Shown here in pieces: positions 28,162-36,114 of a DNA stretch of 64,000 bases. The stretch covers positions 20,908 through 84,907 of the forward strand of contig NZ_FOXO01000018.1 in the NCBI RefSeq assembly GCF_900115735.1, given 5' to 3'. How positions within the stretch are numbered: position 1 is the first letter of the stretch; the number at the start of each line of letters is the position of its first letter. The notes below the pieces were generated by a model that worked only from the letters and a program-made list of their open reading frames with translations, was not told where the DNA came from and searched no databases. The stretch is from Butyrivibrio proteoclasticus (GTDB lineage: Bacteria; Bacillota; Clostridia; Lachnospirales; Lachnospiraceae). The position numbers were made by a program, and so were the translations under genes.

Positions 28162-29247
28162 ATGAGAACTTATTTAGTAACTGGTGGAGCCGGATTCATC
28201 GGTTCTAACTACATTCATTACATGTTCAAAAAATATGATAATGAGATCAGAATTATCAACGTTGATGCACTTACATATGCAGGTAACCTTGAGAACCTTA
28301 AGGATATCGAGGACAGAGATAACTATACATTTGTAAAGGCTAATATCTGTGACAGAGATGCTATCAACAAGATTTTTGAAGAGAATGATATCGATAGAGT
28401 TGTTCATTTCGCTGCTGAGAGCCATGTTGACAGATCAATCGTTAATCCTGAAATCTTTGTTCAGACTAACGTTTTAGGAACAGCTACAATGCTTAATGCT
28501 GCTAAAAAGGCATGGGAGCTTCCTGATGGAACATTCAAAGAGGGCAAGAAATTCCTTCATGTTTCAACAGATGAAGTTTACGGATCACTTGATGATGACC
28601 CAACAGCTTTCTTCTATGAGACAACACCATATTCACCACATAGCCCATACTCAGCTAGTAAGGCAAGTTCAGATATGCTTGTAAAGGCTTATATGGATAC
28701 ATATAAGTTCCCTGCAAACATCACAAACTGTTCAAATAACTACGGACCTTACCAGTTCCCTGAGAAGCTTATTCCACTTATCATCAACAACGCTCTTGCA
28801 GGCAAGACACTTCCTGTATACGGTGATGGCAAGAATGTTCGTGACTGGCTCTATGTTGAGGATCACGCTAAAGCAATCGACATGGTTCAGGAAAAGGGCC
28901 GTCTCTTTGAGACATACAACGTTGGTGGTCACAACGAGAAGCAGAATATCGAGATTGTTAAGACAATTATTGATGTTCTTAAGGATGAACTTGATGATTC
29001 AGATCCAAGAAAAGCTAACCTTTCATATGATCTTATCAAATATGTAGAAGATCGTAAGGGCCACGACAGACGTTACGCTATCGCTCCAGACAAGATCAAG
29101 TCAGAGATCGGCTGGGAGCCTGAGACAATGTTCAAAGAAGGTATCCGCAAGACAATTAAGTGGTACTTCGACCACATGGACTGGATGGCTAATGTTACTT
29201 CTGGAGACTACGAGAAGTACTACGAGAAGATGTATAAAAACAAATAA
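28162..29247 (+). CDS. rfbB: dTDP-glucose 4,6-dehydratase
   Basis: 361 residues, SDR fold. TGGAGFIGSN binds NAD at the N terminus, HFAAESHVDRS follows near residue 88, the catalytic STDEVYG segment near 135, and YSASKAS carries the Tyr-x-x-x-Lys pair near 168. It converts dTDP-glucose to dTDP-4-keto-6-deoxyglucose for rhamnose or related sugars. GAGG precedes the ATG. The codon choice (many C-ending codons, AAC, TTC, ATC) differs from the preceding membrane genes and suggests high expression. rfbA follows after a hairpin. Confidence 0.97.
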   Translation: MRTYLVTGGAGFIGSNYIHYMFKKYDNEIRIINVDALTYAGNLENLKDIEDRDNYTFVKANICDRDAINKIFEENDIDRVVHFAAESHVDRSIVNPEIFVQTNVLGTATMLNAAKKAWELPDGTFKEGKKFLHVSTDEVYGSLDDDPTAFFYETTPYSPHSPYSASKASSDMLVKAYMDTYKFPANITNCSNNYGPYQFPEKLIPLIINNALAGKTLPVYGDGKNVRDWLYVEDHAKAIDMVQEKGRLFETYNVGGHNEKQNIEIVKTIIDVLKDELDDSDPRKANLSYDLIKYVEDRKGHDRRYAIAPDKIKSEIGWEPETMFKEGIRKTIKWYFDHMDWMANVTSGDYEKYYEKMYKNK

Positions 29248-29266
29248 TCAAGAATATAAATGAACA

Positions 29267-29300
29267 GGCAAAAGCCATTGAGCTTTTGCCGTCCCTTTTT
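29267..29300 (+). terminator. Intra-operon terminator/attenuator between rfbB and rfbA
   Basis: GGCAAAAGC (29267-29275) and GCTTTTGCC (29282-29290) form a perfect 9-bp stem with a 6-nt loop, followed by TCCCTTTTT. It sits immediately upstream of the AGGAGG site of rfbA, so it could lower rfbA transcription relative to rfbB. Confidence 0.75.
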
Positions 29301-29311
29301 AGGAGGTTTTA

Positions 29312-30181
29312 ATGAAAGGTATAATTTTAGCCGGTGGATCAGGAACAAGGCTTTATCCACTTACACGTGCAATGTCTAAACAGATGATGCCTGTTTATGA
29401 CAAACCTATGATTTATTACCCGCTTTCAACACTTATGCTTGCGGGAATCAGAGACGTTCTCATTATTTCAACTCCAAGAGACCTTCCTATGTTCGAGGAA
29501 CTTTTTGGTGATGGATCACAGCTTGGAATGCATTTTGAGTATGCAGTTCAGGATCAGCCAAGAGGACTTGCTGATGCATTTATTATCGGTGCAAAATTTA
29601 TCGGAAGCGATTCAGTAGCACTTGTTCTTGGCGACAATATCTTTTACGGTCAGAGCTTTTCAAAGCTTCTCAGAGAAGTTGCTGCAAGAGATAAGGGAGC
29701 AACAATCTTTGGTTATTATGTAAGAGATCCTAGAGCTTATGGCGTTGTTGAGTTTGATGAAAACGGTAAGGCCATAAGTATCGAAGAAAAGCCTGAGAAT
29801 CCAAAGAGTAACTATGCAGTACCTGGTCTGTATTTCTATGACAATCAGGTCGTTGATATAGCAGCTAATGTTAAGCCTTCAGCTAGAGGCGAGATTGAAA
29901 TCACAAGTATCAATAATGAGTACTTAAGCAGGGGCGAGCTTCACGTTGAGACAATGGGACGTGGTTTTGCATGGCTTGATACAGGTAATCATGATTCTCT
30001 TCTTGATGCATCAGATTTCGTATGCGCGTTCCAGAAGAGACAGGGACTTTACATTTCCTGCATTGAGGAAATTGCATATAAGAGAGGCTTTATCGACAAG
30101 GAGCAGCTTCTTAAGCTTGCTGAGCCTTTAATGAAAACCGACTATGGTAAATACCTGAAGGAAGTTGCTGAGGGGCTGTGA
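29312..30181 (+). CDS. rfbA: Glucose-1-phosphate thymidylyltransferase
   Basis: 289 residues. [20 protein letters not shown] at the N terminus is the nucleotide-binding loop with the catalytic Arg, [20 protein letters not shown] follows, and LGDNIFYG near residue 108 binds metal. It makes dTDP-glucose from dTTP and glucose-1-phosphate, the substrate of RfbB. AGGAGG lies seven bases before the ATG. The length is standard. A structured 74-bp repeat begins one base after its stop codon. Confidence 0.97.
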   Translation: MKGIILAGGSGTRLYPLTRAMSKQMMPVYDKPMIYYPLSTLMLAGIRDVLIISTPRDLPMFEELFGDGSQLGMHFEYAVQDQPRGLADAFIIGAKFIGSDSVALVLGDNIFYGQSFSKLLREVAARDKGATIFGYYVRDPRAYGVVEFDENGKAISIEEKPENPKSNYAVPGLYFYDNQVVDIAANVKPSARGEIEITSINNEYLSRGELHVETMGRGFAWLDTGNHDSLLDASDFVCAFQKRQGLYISCIEEIAYKRGFIDKEQLLKLAEPLMKTDYGKYLKEVAEGL

Positions 30182-30344
30182 GCACTTGCCGAGGTCCTTT
30201 CGAGGCTAGTGCGAACGTGTTCTGGCGAGCAAAGCGAGAGCAGAACTTCCTTAATGTACTTGCCGAGGTTCTTTCGAGGCTAGTGCGAACGTGTTCTGGC
30301 GAGCAAGGCGAGAGCAGAACTTCCATTAATCAGTTGCCGAGGTG
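30182..30344 (+). repeat. Tandem 74-bp-period structured repeats after rfbA
   Basis: Two nearly identical units (30182-30250 and 30258-30324) are spaced exactly 74 bases apart (TTGCC at 30186, 30260 and 30334), and a third is cut after TTGCCGAGGT, where that remnant supplies the GAGGTG ribosome binding site of the next gene. Each unit can fold into two hairpins: GCACT/AGTGC, then GTTCT/AGAAC with an inner GC stem. A third full unit with compensatory changes lies after pgm (42277-42348). Confidence 0.85.
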
Positions 30345-30348
30345 AAGT

Positions 30349-30852
30349 ATGGACAAAAGAGTATTTAGAATGGCAATTCTAACTATCATCAGCGCTATTT
30401 TACTGGTACTGGTCATAGTTTATGTTGCCAATACTGAAAAGATAAATGAACTTTTGGGATGGGGACAGGCCACAGTTGAGGAAAGTACTTCCGAAGTGGC
30501 TGCCTCCTATTACAGCGGGGATTTATCCGAATACGGTCTACAGATTGGCAATGATCTTGATGGCTTTTTAGCAGATCCGGATTTTTTTGATGAGACTGAG
30601 AAGACTTCTTCTACAGTTGTCATTAAGAAAATTGAATCGACTGAAGAAAGCTCGGATGAAGCAAGCTATTCAAGTACGGATGAGGAGAACGGAACCGGAA
30701 TGGCGGTTGTTGGAGAACTCATTAATCCAAACGGTCAGGGTGTTGATCCGGCAACTTTAGACAGTAGTCTTTTTGATTATAATGGTGAGATGCCACAGAC
30801 TCCGCCTCCTGCAGGACAGGCACCGGGGACACCGGTTGGTACTGCACCGTGA
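30349..30852 (+). CDS. Small membrane-anchored extracellular protein of unknown function
   Basis: 167 residues: a basic start, one membrane segment at about 8-27, then an acidic, Ser-rich extracellular region and a Pro/Gly-rich tail (MPQTPPPAGQAPGTP). No domain is recognised. It lies between rfbA and rfbC, and its ribosome binding site comes from the truncated third repeat unit. It could be a small accessory or spacer-type surface protein; nothing in the sequence supports an enzymatic role. Confidence 0.65.
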   Translation: MDKRVFRMAILTIISAILLVLVIVYVANTEKINELLGWGQATVEESTSEVAASYYSGDLSEYGLQIGNDLDGFLADPDFFDETEKTSSTVVIKKIESTEESSDEASYSSTDEENGTGMAVVGELINPNGQGVDPATLDSSLFDYNGEMPQTPPPAGQAPGTPVGTAP

Positions 30853-30871
30853 AACTGATAAAGATTTATTG

Positions 30872-30902
30872 TTGATGCTGATTTAAATTGATTTTTTATA
30901 AT
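30872..30902 (+). promoter_or_regulatory. Possible promoter upstream of rfbC
   Basis: TATAAT at 30897-30902 is preceded at 19 bases by TTGATG (30872-30877). The spacing is long, so support is modest. The 80-base gap here is AT-rich and has no other feature. Confidence 0.3.
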
Positions 30903-30932
30903 TATTTTTTGATAAAATGGAGATAGTTAAAA

Positions 30933-31478
30933 ATGGGTAAGATAACAGTAGAAACATGTGAAATCGAAGGACTTAAGGTTATAACACCTACAGTTTTTGG
31001 AGATTCAAGAGGCTATTTTGTTGAGACTTACAATAAAAATGATTTCGTTGAAGCAGGTATTGATGTAGAGTTCGTTCAGGACAACCAGTCAGCAAGCCAT
31101 AAGGGAGTGTTAAGAGGGCTTCATTTCCAGAAGGAATTCCCACAGGATAAGCTTGTAAGATGTATAAATGGAGAGGTATTCGATGTAGCAGTTGACCTCA
31201 GAAGAGATTCCAAGACATTTGGAAAGTGGTTTGGTGTAAGATTATCAGCAGAAAATAAGAAGCAGTTCTTTATTCCTAAGGGATTTGCTCATGGCTTCTA
31301 CGTTTTATCAGATTATGCAGAATTTGCTTATAAGTGTTCTGATTTCTATCATCCAAATGACGAAGGCGGACTTATTTGGAACGATCCTGATATCGGAGTA
31401 GAATGGCCACTTCTTGAGGGAGTAGAAATTGACCTTTCAGACAAAGATACAAAGTGGAAAGGAATTAAAGAGTATTGA
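30933..31478 (+). CDS. rfbC: dTDP-4-dehydrorhamnose 3,5-epimerase
   Basis: 181 residues, cupin fold. FVQDNQSASHKGVLRGLHFQ carries the catalytic-type His region near residues 49-68, and FIPKGFAHGFYVLSD near 111-125 is the second signature. It epimerises the RfbB product toward L-rhamnose. The last enzyme, RfbD, is not in this window, so either it is elsewhere or the final sugar is a different 6-deoxyhexose. GGAG is about ten bases before the ATG. The stop overlaps the start of the exporter gene. Confidence 0.95.
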   Translation: MGKITVETCEIEGLKVITPTVFGDSRGYFVETYNKNDFVEAGIDVEFVQDNQSASHKGVLRGLHFQKEFPQDKLVRCINGEVFDVAVDLRRDSKTFGKWFGVRLSAENKKQFFIPKGFAHGFYVLSDYAEFAYKCSDFYHPNDEGGLIWNDPDIGVEWPLLEGVEIDLSDKDTKWKGIKEY

Positions 31479-32476
31479 TCAGGGGACTTAAGAAACTTCC
31501 CAAGCGTACAGGCTTGGGGATTTTCTACGTACTGGCGCTTTCACTGGCGTTTTTAGTTATTCTTCATACGAACACTCTTGCAGACCCGCACACAGAGATG
31601 CTTAAAAAGATATGTGGTTGTATCTTGATAGGTGTTAGCTGTGTTCTGGTCTTCTTTTGGTATGATAGGCTTCTTGTTTTACCAGTTGAGCTTTACAATT
31701 CGAGAAAGCTCATAAAGAGACTGTCAATCAATGATTTTAAGAAAAGATACGCCGGTTCTTACATGGGAATTGTGTGGGCGCTGGCCCAGCCTGTAGTTAC
31801 AGTTGTTATGTATTACATTGTTTTTGACAGGGTTTTCCAGTCAAGAGCACAGGCTGTATCTGATGGTGTTGAAGTTCCGTATGTTTTGTTCCTGACTGCC
31901 GGCCTTGTGCCGTGGTTCTTTTTCTCAGAGGCACTTACCAACGGAACGACATCACTTCTTGAATATAATTATTTGGTTAAAAAGGTGCTGTTTAAAATAA
32001 GCATCCTTCCAATAATCAAGATAATTGCAGCAATGTTTATCCACGTATTTTTCATATGTGTGCTTTTGTTTATAGCATGTGTATATGGCTATTATCCAAG
32101 TGTTTATTGGCTTCAGCTTATATACTATGTGGGATGCGAGTTTATTCTTGTTTTGTCCATAAGCTATGCAACCTGCGCAATTGTGGTGTTCTTTAGAGAT
32201 CTTTTACAGATAATCAACATAGGACTTCAGCTTTTCCAGTGGGCTACACCTATTCTTTGGAATCTGGATATTGTACCGGATAAGTACAAGTGGATATTCA
32301 AGCTCAATCCTATGACTTATATTGTGGAAGGCTACAGAAATGCAATTTATGGTGATACCTGGTTCTTTGAGCATTTCTATTCATCTACATATTTCTGGAT
32401 CTTTGTAGTTGCAGTATTCTGCATTGGATCCCTCATATTTAAACGCTCAAAGCCTCATTTCGCAGACGTGTTATGA
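31475..32476 (+). CDS. ABC-2 type polysaccharide exporter permease (Wzm/TagG-like)
   Basis: 333 residues. After an unusual N-terminal extension with two membrane segments (about 15-35 and 48-66) comes the family core: ELYNSRKLIKRLSINDFKKR, then YAGSYMGIVWALAQPVV near residue 98 and six membrane segments, with WATPILWNLDIVP and NPMTYIVEGYRNAIYG near the end. It forms the channel for a lipid-linked polysaccharide with the ATPase encoded next. The start is TTG overlapping the rfbC stop, with GGAAAGGAA upstream at a loose spacing, so the exact start is uncertain. The stop lies inside a perfect 12-bp inverted repeat. Confidence 0.88.
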   Translation: MIRGLKKLPKRTGLGIFYVLALSLAFLVILHTNTLADPHTEMLKKICGCILIGVSCVLVFFWYDRLLVLPVELYNSRKLIKRLSINDFKKRYAGSYMGIVWALAQPVVTVVMYYIVFDRVFQSRAQAVSDGVEVPYVLFLTAGLVPWFFFSEALTNGTTSLLEYNYLVKKVLFKISILPIIKIIAAMFIHVFFICVLLFIACVYGYYPSVYWLQLIYYVGCEFILVLSISYATCAIVVFFRDLLQIINIGLQLFQWATPILWNLDIVPDKYKWIFKLNPMTYIVEGYRNAIYGDTWFFEHFYSSTYFWIFVVAVFCIGSLIFKRSKPHFADVL

Positions 32477-32540
32477 TACTATGAAATCGTATGTTTGTAG
32501 GATTGCGGAAATTAAGTGGAGCAATCCGTAGTATCATAAC
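32470..32540 (+). repeat. Inverted repeat hairpin between permease and ATPase genes
   Basis: GTTATGATACTA (32470-32481) pairs perfectly with TAGTATCATAAC (32529-32540), and GGATTGC (32500-32506) pairs with GCAATCC (32521-32527) inside. The permease stop TGA at 32474-32476 lies in the outer left arm. The inner part shares TTTGTAG-ATTGCG and GCAAT-CGTA with the hairpin at 40443-40493. It may set the permease:ATPase expression ratio. Confidence 0.7.
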
Positions 32541-32560
32541 TAATTACAACGGAGATTTGT

Positions 32561-33916
32561 ATGGATAAAGATATCGCTATAGAAGTCAAAAATCTGACTA
32601 AAATATATAAGCTTTACGATAAACCGATTGACAGGCTTAAGGATTCTCTTGGACTTGCCGGTAAGGGTAAGTTTAAGGAGCACAGAGCACTTAACAATGT
32701 TAGCCTTTCAGTAAAAAAAGGCGAAACTGTTGGAATCATAGGAACAAATGGTTCCGGAAAGTCTACTATCCTTAAGATAATTACAGGAGTTCTTTCTCCG
32801 ACAGAGGGAGAAGTCAATGTAGACGGTCATATTTCAGCTCTTCTGGAACTGGGAGCAGGTTTTAACATGGAGTACAACGGAATTGACAACATTTACCTTA
32901 ATGGTATGATGATTGGCTTTTCTGAAGAAGAAATTGAAAAGAGGATGGATGCAATCCTTGAATTTGCTGATATTGGTGATTATGTTTATCAGCCTGTTAA
33001 AACCTATTCCAGTGGTATGTTTGTACGTCTTGCTTTTGCAGTTGCCATAAACATAGATCCGGAAATTCTTATTGTTGATGAGGCTTTGTCAGTAGGAGAT
33101 GTATTTTTCCAGGCTAAGTGTTATCACAAGTTTGAGGAGTTCAAAAAGAAGGGGAAGACTATTCTTTTTGTGTCTCATGATCTGTCAAGCATCAGTAAAT
33201 ACTGTGACAGAGCAGTTCTTTTAAATCAGGGAGTACTACTTGGCGAGGGAACTCCCAAGAAGATGATCGACATCTATAAACAGGTTCTTGTTGGACAGTA
33301 TCCGCTGCCAAGCAGTGATGTGGAGAATCTTTTAGATGATGAGTCAATCAGGGAAGCGGCAGCTTCGGCTGATAAAAGAGCAGAAGCCAAGATTAAAAAA
33401 GAAACTGATAAGTCAAAAGAAGCTTCTGAAAAAACAAATGCTCAGGAAGAGCTTTCGGATGTTGAAGCTCTTGAGTATGGTGATGGGGCAGCGGTTATCA
33501 CTGAGTATTACATCACTGACAACAAGGATGTTCGCACAAACTCTATCATTAAGGGAACAGATTTTACTGTCCACATGAGAGTTAAGTTTAACAGAAATGT
33601 TTCGGCTCCTATTTTTGCCATGACCTTTAAAAATGTTATGGGTATTGAGATTACAGGCACCAATTCAATGGTTGAAAAAGCTTTTTTAGAGCCTGTAAAA
33701 GCGGGAGATGTTAAGGATATTACTTTTACTCAGAATATGTCACTTCAAGGAGGAGATTATCTTCTTAGCTTTGGAGTTACAGGTTTTGAGCAGAATGATT
33801 TTACGGTTTATCACAGACTTTACGATGCTCTTAGCGTTTCAGTAGTTTCCGACAAGAATACAGTTGGATACTATGATATGAACAGCGTATGCAAAGTCAG
33901 CGATGCCAAGAAGTAA
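32561..33916 (+). CDS. ABC exporter ATPase with C-terminal glycan-recognition-like domain (Wzt-like)
   Basis: 451 residues. The nucleotide-binding domain (about 1-245) has GTNGSGKST (Walker A, about 66-74), the signature YSSGM near 149, ILIVDEALS (Walker B) and SHD. A charged linker rich in Lys and Glu (about 255-310) leads to a beta-rich C-terminal domain (about 315-445) like the one in Wzt that binds the modified non-reducing end of the polymer. TagH- or Wzt-type proteins without such a domain are about 250 residues shorter. The next gene encodes a methyltransferase-kinase fusion, the type of enzyme that makes the end modification Wzt reads. Confidence 0.9.
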   Translation: MDKDIAIEVKNLTKIYKLYDKPIDRLKDSLGLAGKGKFKEHRALNNVSLSVKKGETVGIIGTNGSGKSTILKIITGVLSPTEGEVNVDGHISALLELGAGFNMEYNGIDNIYLNGMMIGFSEEEIEKRMDAILEFADIGDYVYQPVKTYSSGMFVRLAFAVAINIDPEILIVDEALSVGDVFFQAKCYHKFEEFKKKGKTILFVSHDLSSISKYCDRAVLLNQGVLLGEGTPKKMIDIYKQVLVGQYPLPSSDVENLLDDESIREAAASADKRAEAKIKKETDKSKEASEKTNAQEELSDVEALEYGDGAAVITEYYITDNKDVRTNSIIKGTDFTVHMRVKFNRNVSAPIFAMTFKNVMGIEITGTNSMVEKAFLEPVKAGDVKDITFTQNMSLQGGDYLLSFGVTGFEQNDFTVYHRLYDALSVSVVSDKNTVGYYDMNSVCKVSDAKK

Positions 33917-33944
33917 TAGCCCAAGTATTAGAGGAACGAGCAAA

Positions 33945-36104
33945 ATGCAGGAAGAAATAAGAATCGGGGAAGTTACCCTTAACTTTAAGCATTATTCAGG
34001 GGTTGATCTTTATAGTGACGGAGCTATTGAGAACGACCTCCTTGATATTGTTAAAAATTATAGAAAAGAAGAGTATCAGAAGATCATAGAGGAAAGGGCA
34101 AACTGGCCTATTCTCTATCATTTGTCTGACCAGAGAGCCAATATTGTTGAGTGGATTCCTATGGATCCTAATGCCAAAGTATTGGAAGTTGGATCGGGGT
34201 GTGGCGCTATAACAGGGATGCTTTCTTCAAAGGCGGGCCAGGTTGTGGCCTGTGACCTTTCAAGAAGGCGTTCTGAGATAAATGCAATCAGGAATCAGGA
34301 TTGCTCTAATGTGACAATTCATGTGGGCAACTTTAGAGACATTGAGCCTGATCTTCCTGTAGATTTTGATTACATCTTTTTGATTGGCGTATTTGAATAT
34401 GGTCAGGGCTATATAGGTACAGATAATCCTTATGAGAAGTTTTTGAGAATGCTTTCAAGACATCTTAAAAGAGGCGGTAGAATTGTCATTGCCATTGAGA
34501 ACAGGCTGGGACTAAAGTATTTTGCGGGATGTGCTGAGGATCATCTTGGCACTTATTTTACCGGAATTGAAGGGTATTCACCTGACAGCGTAGCCAAGAC
34601 TTTTACCAGAAATGGTCTCATTAACATTTTCAAAAAATGTGGAATGAATGATTACCATTTCTACTATCCTTATCCTGATTATAAGCTTATGACTCTTTTA
34701 CACTCAGATTCATATCTTCCGAAATTCGGAGAGCTTCAGGATAATGTAAGAAACTTTGACAGAGACCGAATGGTTCTCTTTAATGAAAAACATGCCTACG
34801 AGGATCTGATTAAAGATGGCATGTATCAGGATTTTGCAAATTCTTTCCTGGTTATTTTAGGACCGGGAGTTGATACCATATACAGTAAGTACAGCAATGA
34901 CAGAGTGGATGAATTCAAGATCCGTACTGATATTGCAATTGACAGGGCCGGAAGAAAGATTATCAAAAAGTATCCACTGACTGAAGCGGCAAAAGAGCAT
35001 GTCTTTGGCATCAGAGATGCTTATCTTGGGCTTGTTGAAAAATTCAGGGGCGGAGACCTTGAGATTAATGACTGTCAGCTTGATGAAAAAGAGGGCTGCG
35101 CCATTTTCTCTTTTGTTAACGGCGTTCCGCTTTCTTCCCTTCTTGATGAGTACATAGATAAGGATGACATTGAAGGATTCTATGCTCTTATTAATGAGTA
35201 CTACCGCAGGATAAGGTATAAAGAGAATTATCCGGTCTCAGATTATGACCTTATTTTCTCAAATATTATGGTTAATGGTCCTATTTGGACTATAATAGAT
35301 TATGAATGGACTTATGGTAAATGTATCCCTGCAAAAGAGCAGATGTGGAGAGCGCTTTATTGCTATAGGTTAGAGGACAGGAAAAGAGAGAGATTTGATC
35401 CAAAGCCTATATTTAACAGGATTGGAATCACTGAAAAAGAGATACAGGTTCTTCTTGATGAGGAGAATGCTTTCCAAAAATATGTGACCGGAAACAGAAA
35501 GTCTATGGTTGAAATTTGGAAAGAAATAGGCCGAAAGGTAATTGTGCCTAAGGAAGTGACTTTGGAGGCACAGAATGCGGCAAGACCTGCGGATGTTATC
35601 CAGATCTACATTGATGAAGGCTATGGATACTCTGAGGATGAATCAATTTTTCCGGAAGAGCAGTATGATGAGAAAAATACTGTGAATCTTGATATCAGAG
35701 TTAATTCTGATTGTAAGGTAATACGAATTGATCCCGCGTTTACATCATGTGTGGTGACTATTGTTGATGCTTCATGGAATGGTACTACCATTTCAGAGGG
35801 CGGAGCTGATATAGATATATATCCTGTCAATGGACAGTGGATTTCTGATGATTCTTTTGTATTTAACAGTGACGACCCTAATATTGAGTTCAGACTTACA
35901 AGCAACAGACTCAGTATTCAGGAGAGAAATCATCTTAAGGTGACTCTTTTGACGACTTTGATTCCAAGGAATGCTGCAGATGCTATCGCAAACTCGATTC
36001 CTCAGATGACAGGATTTGAGCCAAAAGAGAACATCATTAAAAAAATCGGGAAAAAGATAATCAGTAAGCGTGATGAGTTATACTATAAAGACGACGAGGA
36101 GTAA
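33945..36104 (+). CDS. Methyltransferase-kinase fusion, WbdD-like glycan chain terminator candidate
   Basis: About 719 residues from ATG 33945 (AGAGGAACG upstream; 33903 would overlap the ATPase gene). A class I SAM methyltransferase domain (about 60-240) has VLEVGSGCGAITG (motif I), then VVACDLSRRR and FLIGVFEYG. From about 330 to 500 comes a kinase/APH-like domain: SDYDLIFSNIM contains D-x4-N as in a kinase catalytic loop, and WTIIDYEWTYG has the following metal-binding-type Asp. The last ~190 residues are beta-rich and unrecognised. In O-antigen ABC systems WbdD caps the polymer with phosphate and methyl groups to stop growth. Domain order and position after a Wzt-like ATPase support the same role here; substrate and reaction are inference. 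Confidence 0.78.
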   Translation: MQEEIRIGEVTLNFKHYSGVDLYSDGAIENDLLDIVKNYRKEEYQKIIEERANWPILYHLSDQRANIVEWIPMDPNAKVLEVGSGCGAITGMLSSKAGQVVACDLSRRRSEINAIRNQDCSNVTIHVGNFRDIEPDLPVDFDYIFLIGVFEYGQGYIGTDNPYEKFLRMLSRHLKRGGRIVIAIENRLGLKYFAGCAEDHLGTYFTGIEGYSPDSVAKTFTRNGLINIFKKCGMNDYHFYYPYPDYKLMTLLHSDSYLPKFGELQDNVRNFDRDRMVLFNEKHAYEDLIKDGMYQDFANSFLVILGPGVDTIYSKYSNDRVDEFKIRTDIAIDRAGRKIIKKYPLTEAAKEHVFGIRDAYLGLVEKFRGGDLEINDCQLDEKEGCAIFSFVNGVPLSSLLDEYIDKDDIEGFYALINEYYRRIRYKENYPVSDYDLIFSNIMVNGPIWTIIDYEWTYGKCIPAKEQMWRALYCYRLEDRKRERFDPKPIFNRIGITEKEIQVLLDEENAFQKYVTGNRKSMVEIWKEIGRKVIVPKEVTLEAQNAARPADVIQIYIDEGYGYSEDESIFPEEQYDEKNTVNLDIRVNSDCKVIRIDPAFTSCVVTIVDASWNGTTISEGGADIDIYPVNGQWISDDSFVFNSDDPNIEFRLTSNRLSIQERNHLKVTLLTTLIPRNAADAIANSIPQMTGFEPKENIIKKIGKKIISKRDELYYKDDEE

Positions 36105-36114
36105 ATAAAGGGGA

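Noticed and set aside
30182..30344. Tandem repeats considered as a CRISPR array
   Set aside because: Units are about 67 bp with a 7-8-bp gap, there are no unique 30-40-bp spacers and no cas genes, and another unit lies 12 kb away.
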